From assembly GCF_002414005.1 (NCBI RefSeq), contig NZ_DHYG01000032.1:127910-156596 (forward strand): a DNA stretch of 28,687 nt. The letters run 5' to 3'. A program made the translations under genes and the position numbers. The notes under the pieces are model-generated. The model worked only from the letters and a program-made list of their open reading frames with translations. It did no database searches and was not told the DNA's origin. The stretch comes from Psychrobacter sp. UBA5136 (GTDB lineage: Bacteria > Pseudomonadota > Gammaproteobacteria > Pseudomonadales > Moraxellaceae). Shown here one piece after another: positions 1 to 6,882 of the stretch (position 1 is the first letter of the stretch; each line of letters starts with the position of its first letter).

Positions 1-38
1 CAGCAATACCGTAGCGTTTTTGGGATATTTTGACTATA
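1..38 (-). repeat. dispersed repeat, copy A (cut by window edge)
   Basis: Positions 1-38 match the reverse complement of 4837-4874 at 37 of 38 bases; the only mismatch is at position 22. The match stops at 39 on the inner side, while on the outer side it is cut by the window edge, so the copy probably continues to the left. It contains the string AATACCGTAGCGTTTTTG. Confidence 0.75.
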
Positions 39-124
39 TCGGAATGCAAGAAAGACACACCCCTTCTCAGCGTGCCGCAAGCGCCCACAAAACCCGCTTT
101 TATAATCAGAGCAAGCTGCTATAG
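2..124 (+). CDS. possible 3' end of a truncated gene, or chance frame in a repeat
   Basis: An open frame enters from the left edge and stops with TAG at 122-124, giving 40 residues beginning SNTVAFLGYFDYIGM. I do not recognise the protein. Its first 12 codons lie in a 38-base sequence that recurs inverted at 4837-4874. In that copy the same frame is also open, and the only base difference is silent (a Leu codon, TTG against TTA). This hints at a real coding origin, but 40 open codons can arise by chance. The region after codon 15 uses GC-richer codons of the kind seen in the neighbouring genes. No terminator is visible between it and the crotonase gene. Confidence 0.3.
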   Translation, partial: SNTVAFLGYFDYIGMQERHTPSQRAASAHKTRFYNQSKLL

Positions 125-214
125 TAATCAACTTGAATAATTTGTTACGCCTAAGCACACTCTTTATTTTTATTCACTCTGCTTATCTACAATGTCTAAA
201 TAAGGAAACCAACC

Positions 215-1012
215 ATGTCACAACCCCTGGTCGAATATCACAGCGAAAACCATATCGCCACCATTACCATGAATGACCCTAAGACGCTAAATGCCTTTAG
301 CACACCATTAAAAGGCGCGATTATGGACGCCCTTGATCAGGCGGATCAAGACGCCGACGTTCGCGTGATTGTGCTACAAGGATCAAATAATAATTTCTCT
401 AGCGGTGGGCACATCGGCGAGATGTTAGAAAATGGTATGGATGCTGAGGCACTGGCGGCAAAGCTGGATTTTATGCTCAGAGAAGTGAGCGAGGTCAGCC
501 TAAAGCTGCGTAATATTCATAAGCCAATTATTGCTAAATTAGAAGGTGCGGTCGCTGGCGCTGGGATGAACTTGGCATTAACCTGCGATTTCCGTATTGC
601 TGCAGACAATGCCAAATTTGTGCAAGCCTTTGTTAATATCGGCTTGATTCCTGATGCGGGCGGTATTTATTTACTCAATCAACTGATTGGCGCGGCGAAA
701 ACCACTGAGCTTGTGATGCTGGGTGATAAGCTCACCAGCGATGATGTCGCGCGCCTAAATTTAGTCAACAGCGTCGTGAGCAAAGATGAGCTTGACGCCA
801 GCGTACTGGCATTGGCAACGCGCCTAAGCAATCTGCCCGGTAAAGCCCTGGCATCAATGAAGCATATGATTAACGTTCATGCTTTTACAGGCTTAAATGA
901 AGCGCTCGATATGGAAGTTGACCAGCAAACCATGATGGCAAAAACCGCTGATTTTGCTGAAGGTATCACCGCCTTTATGGAAAAACGTAAGCCCGTTTAT
1001 CAGGGTAAATAA
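215..1012 (+). CDS. enoyl-CoA hydratase/isomerase (crotonase) family protein, PaaG-like
   Basis: A 265-residue crotonase-fold protein, expected to act in the cytoplasm on an acyl-CoA thioester. The CoA and oxyanion-hole segments are FSSGGHIGEM (61-70) and GAVAGAGMNL (111-120). The two glutamates used by classical enoyl-CoA hydratase are absent: N119 and F139 stand in their places. Asp147 in IGLIPDAGG sits where PaaG-type isomerases carry their catalytic Asp. I therefore infer a double-bond or ring isomerase, or an enoyl-CoA isomerase, rather than a hydratase; the substrate is unknown. AAGGA lies 8 bases before the ATG. The gene stands alone and ends at a strong terminator, so no pathway partner can be named from context. 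Confidence 0.88.
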   Translation: MSQPLVEYHSENHIATITMNDPKTLNAFSTPLKGAIMDALDQADQDADVRVIVLQGSNNNFSSGGHIGEMLENGMDAEALAAKLDFMLREVSEVSLKLRNIHKPIIAKLEGAVAGAGMNLALTCDFRIAADNAKFVQAFVNIGLIPDAGGIYLLNQLIGAAKTTELVMLGDKLTSDDVARLNLVNSVVSKDELDASVLALATRLSNLPGKALASMKHMINVHAFTGLNEALDMEVDQQTMMAKTADFAEGITAFMEKRKPVYQGK

Positions 1013-1043
1013 AGCGCTCTAACACTACTTTTACACTATCATC

Positions 1044-1077
1044 AAAAAGGCTGCCTAATCTAATAGCAGCCTTTTTT
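1044..1077 (+). terminator. intrinsic terminator after the crotonase gene
   Basis: A perfect 11-base-pair stem (AAAAAGGCTGC, 1044-1054, with 1066-1076) encloses an 11-base loop and ends in six T. The A-run on the left arm means it could also stop transcription arriving on the - strand from the exporter gene, so it is probably bidirectional. Confidence 0.85.
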
Positions 1078-1106
1078 GGGTCATTTAATATGATTAATCT
1101 CTGTAT

Positions 1107-1553
1107 TTATGAAGAAGCAGAAGCGGTCTTATCATAATGTGGTAAGGTAAATATTTTGTCGAAAACCAAGGTAAAAATAAAGGTATAAACCAAGAAAAAC
1201 AGTAGTAACGCCGCCTCCATCATAAAGGCTTTAATCAAACCAACGTCATACCAAATCATATAAAGCGGCAGGCAAATCAATACCAGCCCACCTTCAAAAC
1301 CTATGGCATGGACACTGCGGATGAATAAAGTACGATTTTTAACCTGCTTGCGCCGCTCCCACGCTTCAAAAGCGGTATTGTATAAAAAGTTCCAAATCAC
1401 AGCGGCCAATGACACCATCACAGCAACTGGTAATGATTCTTTGGCATCGCTGCCGCTAAGTTTCATCAATACAAAGGTAGAAGAGATAATAGCGATAATT
1501 TCAAAGATGGTCACATAGACGATACGACGTTTGAGGGGGGATAAAGTAATCAA
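1107..1553 (-). CDS. PACE-family multidrug/biocide efflux protein (AceI-like)
   Basis: A small inner-membrane protein of about 148 residues made of two tandem bacterial transmembrane pair units with four hydrophobic helices, the architecture of the AceI/PACE exporters of chlorhexidine and short diamines. Unit 1 has RRIVYVTIFEIIAI with the membrane Glu that is essential in AceI, then WNFLYNTAFEAWE. Unit 2 begins RSVHAIGFEGG. Unit 1 has Tyr where the usual RxxH motif has His. The longest frame starts at a TTG at 1565, but GGAG lies 6 bases before a second TTG at 1553, and a TATACT -10-like box at 1574-1579 would put the transcript start near 1567, so I prefer 1553. The natural substrate is unknown. 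Confidence 0.8.
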   Translation of the reverse strand: MITLSPLKRRIVYVTIFEIIAIISSTFVLMKLSGSDAKESLPVAVMVSLAAVIWNFLYNTAFEAWERRKQVKNRTLFIRSVHAIGFEGGLVLICLPLYMIWYDVGLIKAFMMEAALLLFFLVYTFIFTLVFDKIFTLPHYDKTASASS

Positions 1554-1709
1554 CCAAAACTCCAAAGCACTTGAGTATAAACAAAAAGTTGCCTAGTAAA
1601 GTATCGGTCCGTCCCGAGATAAAAATGAGAAAAAAGTGCAGAGCCACGGTTTCCGCCTGCATTTATATTATACAGAAGATAAGGCGAGAAAACAGATAGC
1701 GTTTATATT

Positions 1710-1740
1710 AAAAAACCCCGCATCATTACGATACGGGGTT
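1710..1740 (-). terminator. intrinsic terminator after acnB
   Basis: Read on the - strand, AACCCCG (from 1740) pairs with CGGGGTT (to 1714), followed by a T-run at 1715-1710. It lies about 50 bases beyond the acnB stop codon. Confidence 0.85.
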
Positions 1741-1789
1741 CCTATTTATATAAGAGCGGTAAAACTTCAAAAACGTTTCAATTTAAAGC

Positions 1790-4393
1790 TTAGGTCAACT
1801 GAGCAACGTTAATTTTGTCTGCTTCTTCAGTGTAGTCTTCCATGCGATCAAAGTTCATGTACTGATACACTTCCGCGCCCATGCTGTTTAGCATGCCAGC
1901 ATACTGCTGATATTCATCATTGGTTGGCAGTTTACCAAGTACCGCGGCTACCGCTGCAAGCTCAGCTGACGCGAGATAAACGTTAGCACCTTGACCGAGA
2001 CGGTTCGGGAAGTTACGCGTAGAGGTCGATACCGCAGTCGATTTTGGTGCGATACGTGCTTGGTTACCCATACATAGCGAACAACCTGGCATCTCAGTAC
2101 GAGCGCCGGCTTGCGCATAAATGTTGTAGTAGCCTTCTTCCATCAATTGACGCGCATCCATTTTGGTCGGCGGCGCAATCCATAGACGAGTTTTTAAGCT
2201 GCCTGCTGGGACGTCTTGTAAGAGTTTACCCGCGGCACGGAAATGACCGATGTTGGTCATGCACGAACCGATAAACACTTCATCAATGGTGTCGCCAGCG
2301 ACGTCAGCCAATGTTTTTGCATCATCTGGATCGTTCGGGCAGCAAAGAATCGGCTCTTTGATTTCAGACATGTCAATCGTCATATCGACTGCGTATTCTG
2401 CATCTGCGTCAGCACGCATGAGGCTTGGGTTGGCAAGCCACTCTTGCATTTGCTCAACGCGGCGGCTAATCGTACGCGCATCGCCATAGCCTTCTGAAAT
2501 CATCCATTTAAGCAGGGTGATGTTTGAGTTTAGGTACTCAGTTACTGATTCTTCAGACAGCGTGATGGTACAACCAGCCGCACTACGCTCAGCTGATGCA
2601 TCCGACAATTCAAACGCTTGCTCAACCGTTAAATCTTCTAAGCCTTCGATCTCAAGGATACGACCATTGAACTCGTTGATTTTACCTTTCTTCTCAACGG
2701 TCAAATAGCCTTCTTTGATGGCCTGATAAGGAATTGCATGGACCAAGTCACGTAGGGTGATACCAGGTTGACGTTCGCCAACGAAACGAACGCGGACAGA
2801 CTCAGGCATATCAAGTGGCATCACACCAGTTGCCGCTGCAAACGCAACCAGACCAGAACCTGCTGGGAACGAGATACCCATTGGAAAACGGGTATGCGAG
2901 TCACCACCAGTACCAACGGTATCTGGAAGTAACATACGGTTCAGCCACGAGTGAATGATACCATCGCCCGGACGTAAGCTGACGCCGCCACGGTTCATGA
3001 TGAAATCAGGTAGTGTATGCTGAGTCTCAACGTCAACTGGCTTTGGATAAGCGGCGGTATGACAGAAAGACTGCATAACGAGATCCGCTTGGAAGCCTAG
3101 ACAAGCCAAGTCTTTTAGCTCATCACGGGTCATAGGACCTGTGGTATCTTGCGAGCCGACCGTCGTCATTTTTGGCTCACAGTACATACCTGGACGGACG
3201 CCTTCTAGGCCACATGCTTTACCAACCATTTTTTGCGCTAGAGTAAAGCCTTTACCCGTATCCGCTGGCTCTTCTGGCTTAGCAAATACATCTGAATGAC
3301 CAAGACCCATGTATTCACGCGCGCGATTGGTCAAACCACGACCAACGATCAATGGAATACGGCCGCCTGCGCGCACTTCGTCAAGCAAGGTTGGCGAGTT
3401 TAGGGTAAAAGTTGACAACACTTCATCAGAGTCATGCTTAGTGATTTTGCCTTCATACGGATAAATGTCAAACACATCGCCCATATTTAACTTATCAACC
3501 GCAACTTTCTCGATTGGCAGTGCACCAGAATCTTCCATAGTGTTAAAGAAGATAGGAGCGATATTGTTACCTAATACCAGACCGCCGCCACGTTTGTTTG
3601 GCACGTTTGGAATGTCTTGACCCATGAGCCATAGTACTGAGTTGGTGGCAGATTTACGGCTAGAACCGGTACCGACCACGTCGCCAACATAAGCAAGCGG
3701 ATAGCCTTTTTCTTTTAGCGCTTCGATTTGCTTCATTGGACCAACAACGCCCTCTTCGTCAGCAATAATGCCGTCGCGAGAGTTTTTGTGCATGGCTAAT
3801 GAATGCAGTGGAATATCTGGGCGGCTCCACGCATCTTGCGCCGGTGATAAGTCATCGGTGTTGGTTTCGCCAGTGACTTTAAATGTCGTATAAGTGGATT
3901 TCTTTGGTACTTCAGGACGGCTTAAGAACCACTCAGCGTCAGCCCAAGATTGAATCACTTCTTTGGCAAATGCGTTACCCGCTTGCGCTTTTTCGGTCAC
4001 GTCATTAAACGCATCAAACACTAGCAGCGTCTTTTTCAGCGCATCAGCGGCTTCTTGTGCCACTTCCGCATCATCAAGCGCGGCAACCAACGGCTGAACG
4101 TTGTAGCCACCTTGCATCGTACCTAAGATTTCAACGGCTTTTTTCTTGCTGATCAGTGGTGAAGTCGCTTCGCCTTTCACGATAGCAGCTAAAAATGCAG
4201 CTTTAACATAAGCGGCTTGGTCAACACCGGCAGGAATACGGTTTTCTAACAAGTCCATCAAGAACGCATCTTCGCCCGCTGGTGGGTTTTTAAGCAGCTC
4301 AACCAATTCTGCTACCTGCTTCTCATTTAGGGGAAGTGGTACAGTTCCTAGCTCAGCACGTTCTGCGACATGTTTACGATAAGCTTCTAACAC
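1790..4393 (-). CDS. acnB: aconitate hydratase B
   Basis: Bifunctional AcnB-type enzyme of the TCA cycle: it interconverts citrate and isocitrate through cis-aconitate, and can also hydrate 2-methyl-cis-aconitate in the methylcitrate cycle. It is cytoplasmic with a [4Fe-4S] cluster. The N-terminal helical repeat domain (VLEAYRKHVAERAELG) is followed by the swivel domain, which precedes the catalytic domains as in AcnB. The three cluster cysteines are in FIGSCMTNIGH and in EMPGCSLCMGNQ. The longest frame runs to a TTG at 4510, but the family begins at xLEAYRKHVAERA. A GTG at 4393 with AGGA 8 bases upstream gives 867 residues, close to the 865 of E. coli AcnB, so I chose it. The gene stands alone with its own terminator. 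Confidence 0.95.
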   Translation of the reverse strand: MLEAYRKHVAERAELGTVPLPLNEKQVAELVELLKNPPAGEDAFLMDLLENRIPAGVDQAAYVKAAFLAAIVKGEATSPLISKKKAVEILGTMQGGYNVQPLVAALDDAEVAQEAADALKKTLLVFDAFNDVTEKAQAGNAFAKEVIQSWADAEWFLSRPEVPKKSTYTTFKVTGETNTDDLSPAQDAWSRPDIPLHSLAMHKNSRDGIIADEEGVVGPMKQIEALKEKGYPLAYVGDVVGTGSSRKSATNSVLWLMGQDIPNVPNKRGGGLVLGNNIAPIFFNTMEDSGALPIEKVAVDKLNMGDVFDIYPYEGKITKHDSDEVLSTFTLNSPTLLDEVRAGGRIPLIVGRGLTNRAREYMGLGHSDVFAKPEEPADTGKGFTLAQKMVGKACGLEGVRPGMYCEPKMTTVGSQDTTGPMTRDELKDLACLGFQADLVMQSFCHTAAYPKPVDVETQHTLPDFIMNRGGVSLRPGDGIIHSWLNRMLLPDTVGTGGDSHTRFPMGISFPAGSGLVAFAAATGVMPLDMPESVRVRFVGERQPGITLRDLVHAIPYQAIKEGYLTVEKKGKINEFNGRILEIEGLEDLTVEQAFELSDASAERSAAGCTITLSEESVTEYLNSNITLLKWMISEGYGDARTISRRVEQMQEWLANPSLMRADADAEYAVDMTIDMSEIKEPILCCPNDPDDAKTLADVAGDTIDEVFIGSCMTNIGHFRAAGKLLQDVPAGSLKTRLWIAPPTKMDARQLMEEGYYNIYAQAGARTEMPGCSLCMGNQARIAPKSTAVSTSTRNFPNRLGQGANVYLASAELAAVAAVLGKLPTNDEYQQYAGMLNSMGAEVYQYMNFDRMEDYTEEADKINVAQLT

Positions 4394-4586
4394 AATAGTC
4401 GTCCTCGTCGGTTTGGTGACCAGTACATCACGTGAGTAGTCAGGATGACAGCCTACATCGATGTACTGCATTGAATAATTATCTGTATAATCATAGCTCA
4501 AAACGCTCAAAATGTTAATGGCTGCGGCGCGAAAAGGCGCAGAATATAGCCATATTGGACATTTATTATAAAAATAGTGTCATAAC

Positions 4587-4760
4587 TAGGGCGTATCCTC
4601 ATTTCAGAAATAGTGATAAAAATGAGTTAAATTGCCGCCAAACGAGGAAAATAGCGCTGATAATATCAGGATATTACCGAGCTATTTGACGACGTTTGGC
4701 AAAATTTAGCCATTTTTAGCCTATTTAGAGATTTATCGATTGAATTGAGGATACGCCTTA
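4587..4760. mobile_element. MITE-like palindromic element with 20-base terminal inverted repeats
   Basis: The left end (4587-4606, TAGGGCGTATCCTCATTTCA) and the reverse complement of the right end (4741-4760, TAAGGCGTATCCTCAATTCA) match at 18 of 20 bases. Inside is a nested palindrome: GCCAAACG at 4637-4644 with 4693-4700, AAATAGC at 4649-4655 with 4681-4687, and TAATATC at 4661-4667 with 4670-4676. The outer parts near 4615-4636 and 4701-4717 also pair imperfectly. No gene fits in 174 bases. If the terminal TA is a duplicated target, the element fits transposases that insert at TA, but that is inference. It lies about 190 bases upstream of the acnB start. Confidence 0.7.
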
Positions 4761-4836
4761 ATATGATTGGCGCGGTTAAATAAAAACCGTGCGCCTGCTA
4801 TACTTTGATAACATCAGAACTTATCAACTGTTCTTT

Positions 4837-4874
4837 TATAGTCAAAATATCCTAAAAACGCTACGGTATTGCTG
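4837..4874 (+). repeat. dispersed repeat, copy B
   Basis: Reverse-complement partner of positions 1-38 (37 of 38 bases). It runs directly into the perfect stem-loop at 4871-4936, which suggests that both are parts of one larger repeated unit. Confidence 0.75.
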
Positions 4875-4936
4875 ATATCAATTTTTTGTAGCCTCTGTCT
4901 GCGTAGGCACAGCAAGCAAAAAAAATTGATATCAGC
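4871..4936. repeat. perfect 17-base inverted repeat with 32-base loop
   Basis: GCTGATATCAATTTTTT (4871-4887) is exactly complementary to 4920-4936. The 32-base spacer between the arms contains CTGTCTGCGTAGGCACAG, whose four-base ends (CTGT and ACAG) can also pair. There is no good T-run after the right arm, so this is not an ordinary terminator; it looks like part of an intergenic repeat. Confidence 0.8.
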
Positions 4937-4964
4937 AGTGCGTGATGTATCGATATTAATTTTC

Positions 4965-4987
4965 ACTCACTATATCAGTGAGTTTTT
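4965..4987 (+). terminator. weak terminator-like hairpin
   Basis: ACTCACT (4965-4971) pairs with AGTGAGT (4977-4983) around a 5-base loop, followed by five T. It lies upstream of the decarboxylase start, so it would insulate that gene from transcription through the repeat elements or act as a leader attenuator. The stem is only 7 base pairs. Confidence 0.4.
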
Positions 4988-5035
4988 ATATGCGACTTGA
5001 TCAAACACACTTTACCAATAAATATTAAGGATAAT

Positions 5036-5431
5036 ATGGACGATAATCGCAATTATAAAAACGGTCTAAAAGTTCGTACCGAAGTCATGGGCGAGCAACA
5101 CGTCAAACGCTCGCTTGACTCAGCAACGCCATTTACCCAGCCGCTACAAGACTGGATTATCGAACACGCGTGGGGCAGCACGTGGCAAGATGAGTCGATA
5201 CTGCCGCGCAAATATCGCTCGCTTATCACGATGGCTTTTTTAATTGCGCAAAAAAGCCCTACGGAGTTAAAAGGTCATATCCGTGGGGCGATTAATAATG
5301 GCGCCAGCGTCGCTGAAATCCGAGAAGTGTTGATGCATAGCCTGCCTTATTGCGGCGCGCCTGCCGCCCAAGAAGCGTTTCGCGCCGCCATAGATGTGCT
5401 AAATGACATGGATATTGATATCAATAAATAA
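5036..5431 (+). CDS. carboxymuconolactone decarboxylase family protein
   Basis: A 131-residue all-helical protein resembling 4-carboxymuconolactone decarboxylase (PcaC): VRTEVMGEQHV near the N-terminus, PRKYRSLITMAFLIA in the middle, and GHIRGAINNGASVAEIREVL followed by YCGAPAAQEAFR. PcaC removes CO2 from 4-carboxymuconolactone in protocatechuate breakdown. No other protocatechuate gene is present here, so the true substrate is open. There is no CxxC peroxidase motif as in AhpD-type members. The open frame extends to a TTG at 4997, but AAGGA ends 4 bases before the ATG at 5036 and family length agrees with that start. It is flanked by repeats on both sides. Confidence 0.82.
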   Translation: MDDNRNYKNGLKVRTEVMGEQHVKRSLDSATPFTQPLQDWIIEHAWGSTWQDESILPRKYRSLITMAFLIAQKSPTELKGHIRGAINNGASVAEIREVLMHSLPYCGAPAAQEAFRAAIDVLNDMDIDINK

Positions 5432-5537
5432 AACTAGGGTAAAGGTGCGCTTCGTAGTACCCTGTCATTTACGCAAACTTTAAATAAAACTAGGGTAAAG
5501 GTGCGCTTCGTAGTACCCTGTCATTTACGCAAACTTT
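5425..5537. repeat. two perfect tandem copies of a 56-base palindromic unit
   Basis: Bases 5425-5481 are identical to 5481-5537 (period 56). The first copy starts inside the last codons of the decarboxylase gene, so the TAA stop context is duplicated. Each unit holds the inverted repeat AGGGTA ... TACCCT with GGTGCGCTTCG between the arms, so each copy can form a stem-loop that could serve as a transcript end. The lack of any base change indicates a recent duplication. Confidence 0.9.
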
Positions 5538-5642
5538 TTATACTGCTTATACTGCAAAGCCTCTATATTAATACTAGCTTTGTTAACAGTAGTTTTCTTA
5601 ATCTTTTTAACAAGATTGCCTAAAAAATATTGAGCCATTATC

Positions 5643-5651
5643 TGCTATAAT
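5643..5651 (+). promoter_or_regulatory. extended -10 promoter for lipA
   Basis: TGCTATAAT (5643-5651) is a consensus extended -10 element. No good -35 box is seen 16-18 bases upstream, which is tolerable for extended -10 promoters. The predicted start would be near 5658, giving a leader of about 65 bases. Confidence 0.5.
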
Positions 5652-5685
5652 AACCCCATTCATAAAACATTCTAATGATGCCATA

Positions 5686-5707
5686 AACCCTTATCCTATC
5701 AAGGGTT
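5686..5707 (+). promoter_or_regulatory. hairpin in the lipA leader
   Basis: AACCCTT (5686-5692) pairs with AAGGGTT (5701-5707) around an 8-base loop, directly before the AAGAGA ribosome binding site. It could influence ribosome access; there is no direct evidence for regulation. Confidence 0.35.
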
Positions 5708-5722
5708 AAGAGAACATTTATT

Positions 5723-6766
5723 ATGACAAACGCCGTACAAACCCACGTCCCCGCTGCCCGTGCCAAGCCCAAAAAAGCCATCCAAGGCGAGAAGCTACGT
5801 GGCTACGACAAGGTAGCGCGTATCCCAATTAAAGTGATTCCGACCGTTGAGGCCAAGAAAAAGCCGGATTGGATTCGGGTAAAAATGTCGTCACCTGCGG
5901 AAGTGGCGCGTATCAAAGCCACCTTGCGTGAGCAAAAGCTTTACACCGTCTGTGAAGAGGCTGCTTGCCCGAATTTGCCGCAGTGCTTTGCCGATGGCAC
6001 GGCAACCTTTATGATTATGGGTGATATCTGTACCCGTCGCTGCCCGTTTTGTGATGTCGGTCATGGTCGCCCGAACGAATTGGACAAGGATGAACCGCGC
6101 CATACCGCCGAGACCATTCAAGGTTTAGGTCTTAAATATGCGGTAATTACTTCGGTTGACCGTGATGATTTAAAAGACGGCGGTGCTGGGCATTTCGTTG
6201 AAGTATTAAATGAATCTCGCGCGCTAAGCCCAAATTGCTTGATTGAAATACTGGTGCCAGATTTCCGTGGCCGTATGGAAATTGCCTTAGATTTACTGAC
6301 CGAAACAGCGCCAGATGTGTTTAACCACAACATCGAAACTGTACCCCGCTTATATAAAGCCTTCCGCCCCGGTTCTGATTATCAGCATTCGTTAGATTTG
6401 CTCAAACTATACAAAGAACGCCGCCCCGATATCGCGACCAAATGCGGCTTTATGGTTGGCCTCGGTGAAACCGAAGAAGAGATTTATGCGCTACTTGATG
6501 ATTTAAAAGCGCATGATGTTGATATGATTACCATTGGGCAATATCTACAACCTAGTAAAGACCATGCACCTGTCGATCGTTATGTGCATCCAGACGAGTT
6601 CCAACGCTATATGGACTATGGCAAAAAGATTGGCTTCTTTAGTATTTGGGCAGGACCGATGGTACGCTCGAGTTACTTTGCCGACCGTCAATACTACGGC
6701 GAAGATTGCCCCGCGCCAATTCGCAGTAAAAAGGCGCTAGAGGCTGAAGGTAAGCTTGGCTGTTAA
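5723..6766 (+). CDS. lipA: lipoyl synthase
   Basis: Radical SAM enzyme that inserts two sulfurs into the octanoyl chain on lipoyl domains of 2-oxoacid dehydrogenases and the glycine cleavage H protein. The protein has 347 residues. The auxiliary-cluster cysteines are C77, C82 and C88 (CEEAACPNLPQC), the radical-SAM cysteines C103, C107 and C110 (CTRRCPFC), and the C-terminal RSSY serine motif that ligates the auxiliary cluster is present (VRSSYFADRQ). The first 45 or so residues are a basic extension, longer than in E. coli LipA. The gene has its own extended -10 promoter and a terminator; lipB is not adjacent. Confidence 0.96.
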   Translation: MTNAVQTHVPAARAKPKKAIQGEKLRGYDKVARIPIKVIPTVEAKKKPDWIRVKMSSPAEVARIKATLREQKLYTVCEEAACPNLPQCFADGTATFMIMGDICTRRCPFCDVGHGRPNELDKDEPRHTAETIQGLGLKYAVITSVDRDDLKDGGAGHFVEVLNESRALSPNCLIEILVPDFRGRMEIALDLLTETAPDVFNHNIETVPRLYKAFRPGSDYQHSLDLLKLYKERRPDIATKCGFMVGLGETEEEIYALLDDLKAHDVDMITIGQYLQPSKDHAPVDRYVHPDEFQRYMDYGKKIGFFSIWAGPMVRSSYFADRQYYGEDCPAPIRSKKALEAEGKLGC

Positions 6767-6813
6767 TTTAGTACTCATCGAGCTTACTTTAGAATACTTA
6801 TCTTAAAAGATGC

Positions 6814-6850
6814 AAAGGGCAAATAGTAGATTATTACTATTTGCCCTTTT
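6814..6850. terminator. bidirectional terminator between lipA and the TRAP permease
   Basis: A perfect 15-base-pair stem (AAAGGGCAAATAGTA at 6814-6828 with 6835-6849) and a 6-base loop lie between two convergent genes. Short A and T runs flank it on both sides, so it can end transcripts from both directions. Confidence 0.85.
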
Positions 6851-6882
6851 CTTATACTTCTAAACTGGTCTTTTAAACAAGA

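Noticed and set aside
4997..5035. Upstream extension of the decarboxylase gene from a TTG
   Set aside because: No binding site, and the ATG at 5036 has AAGGA and the family length.
5425..5537. Tandem repeat considered as a CRISPR fragment
   Set aside because: Two directly abutting copies without spacers and no cas genes.
5630..5651. TTGAGC with TATAAT as a full lipA promoter
   Set aside because: The spacer is only 10 bases; the extended -10 alone is the better reading.
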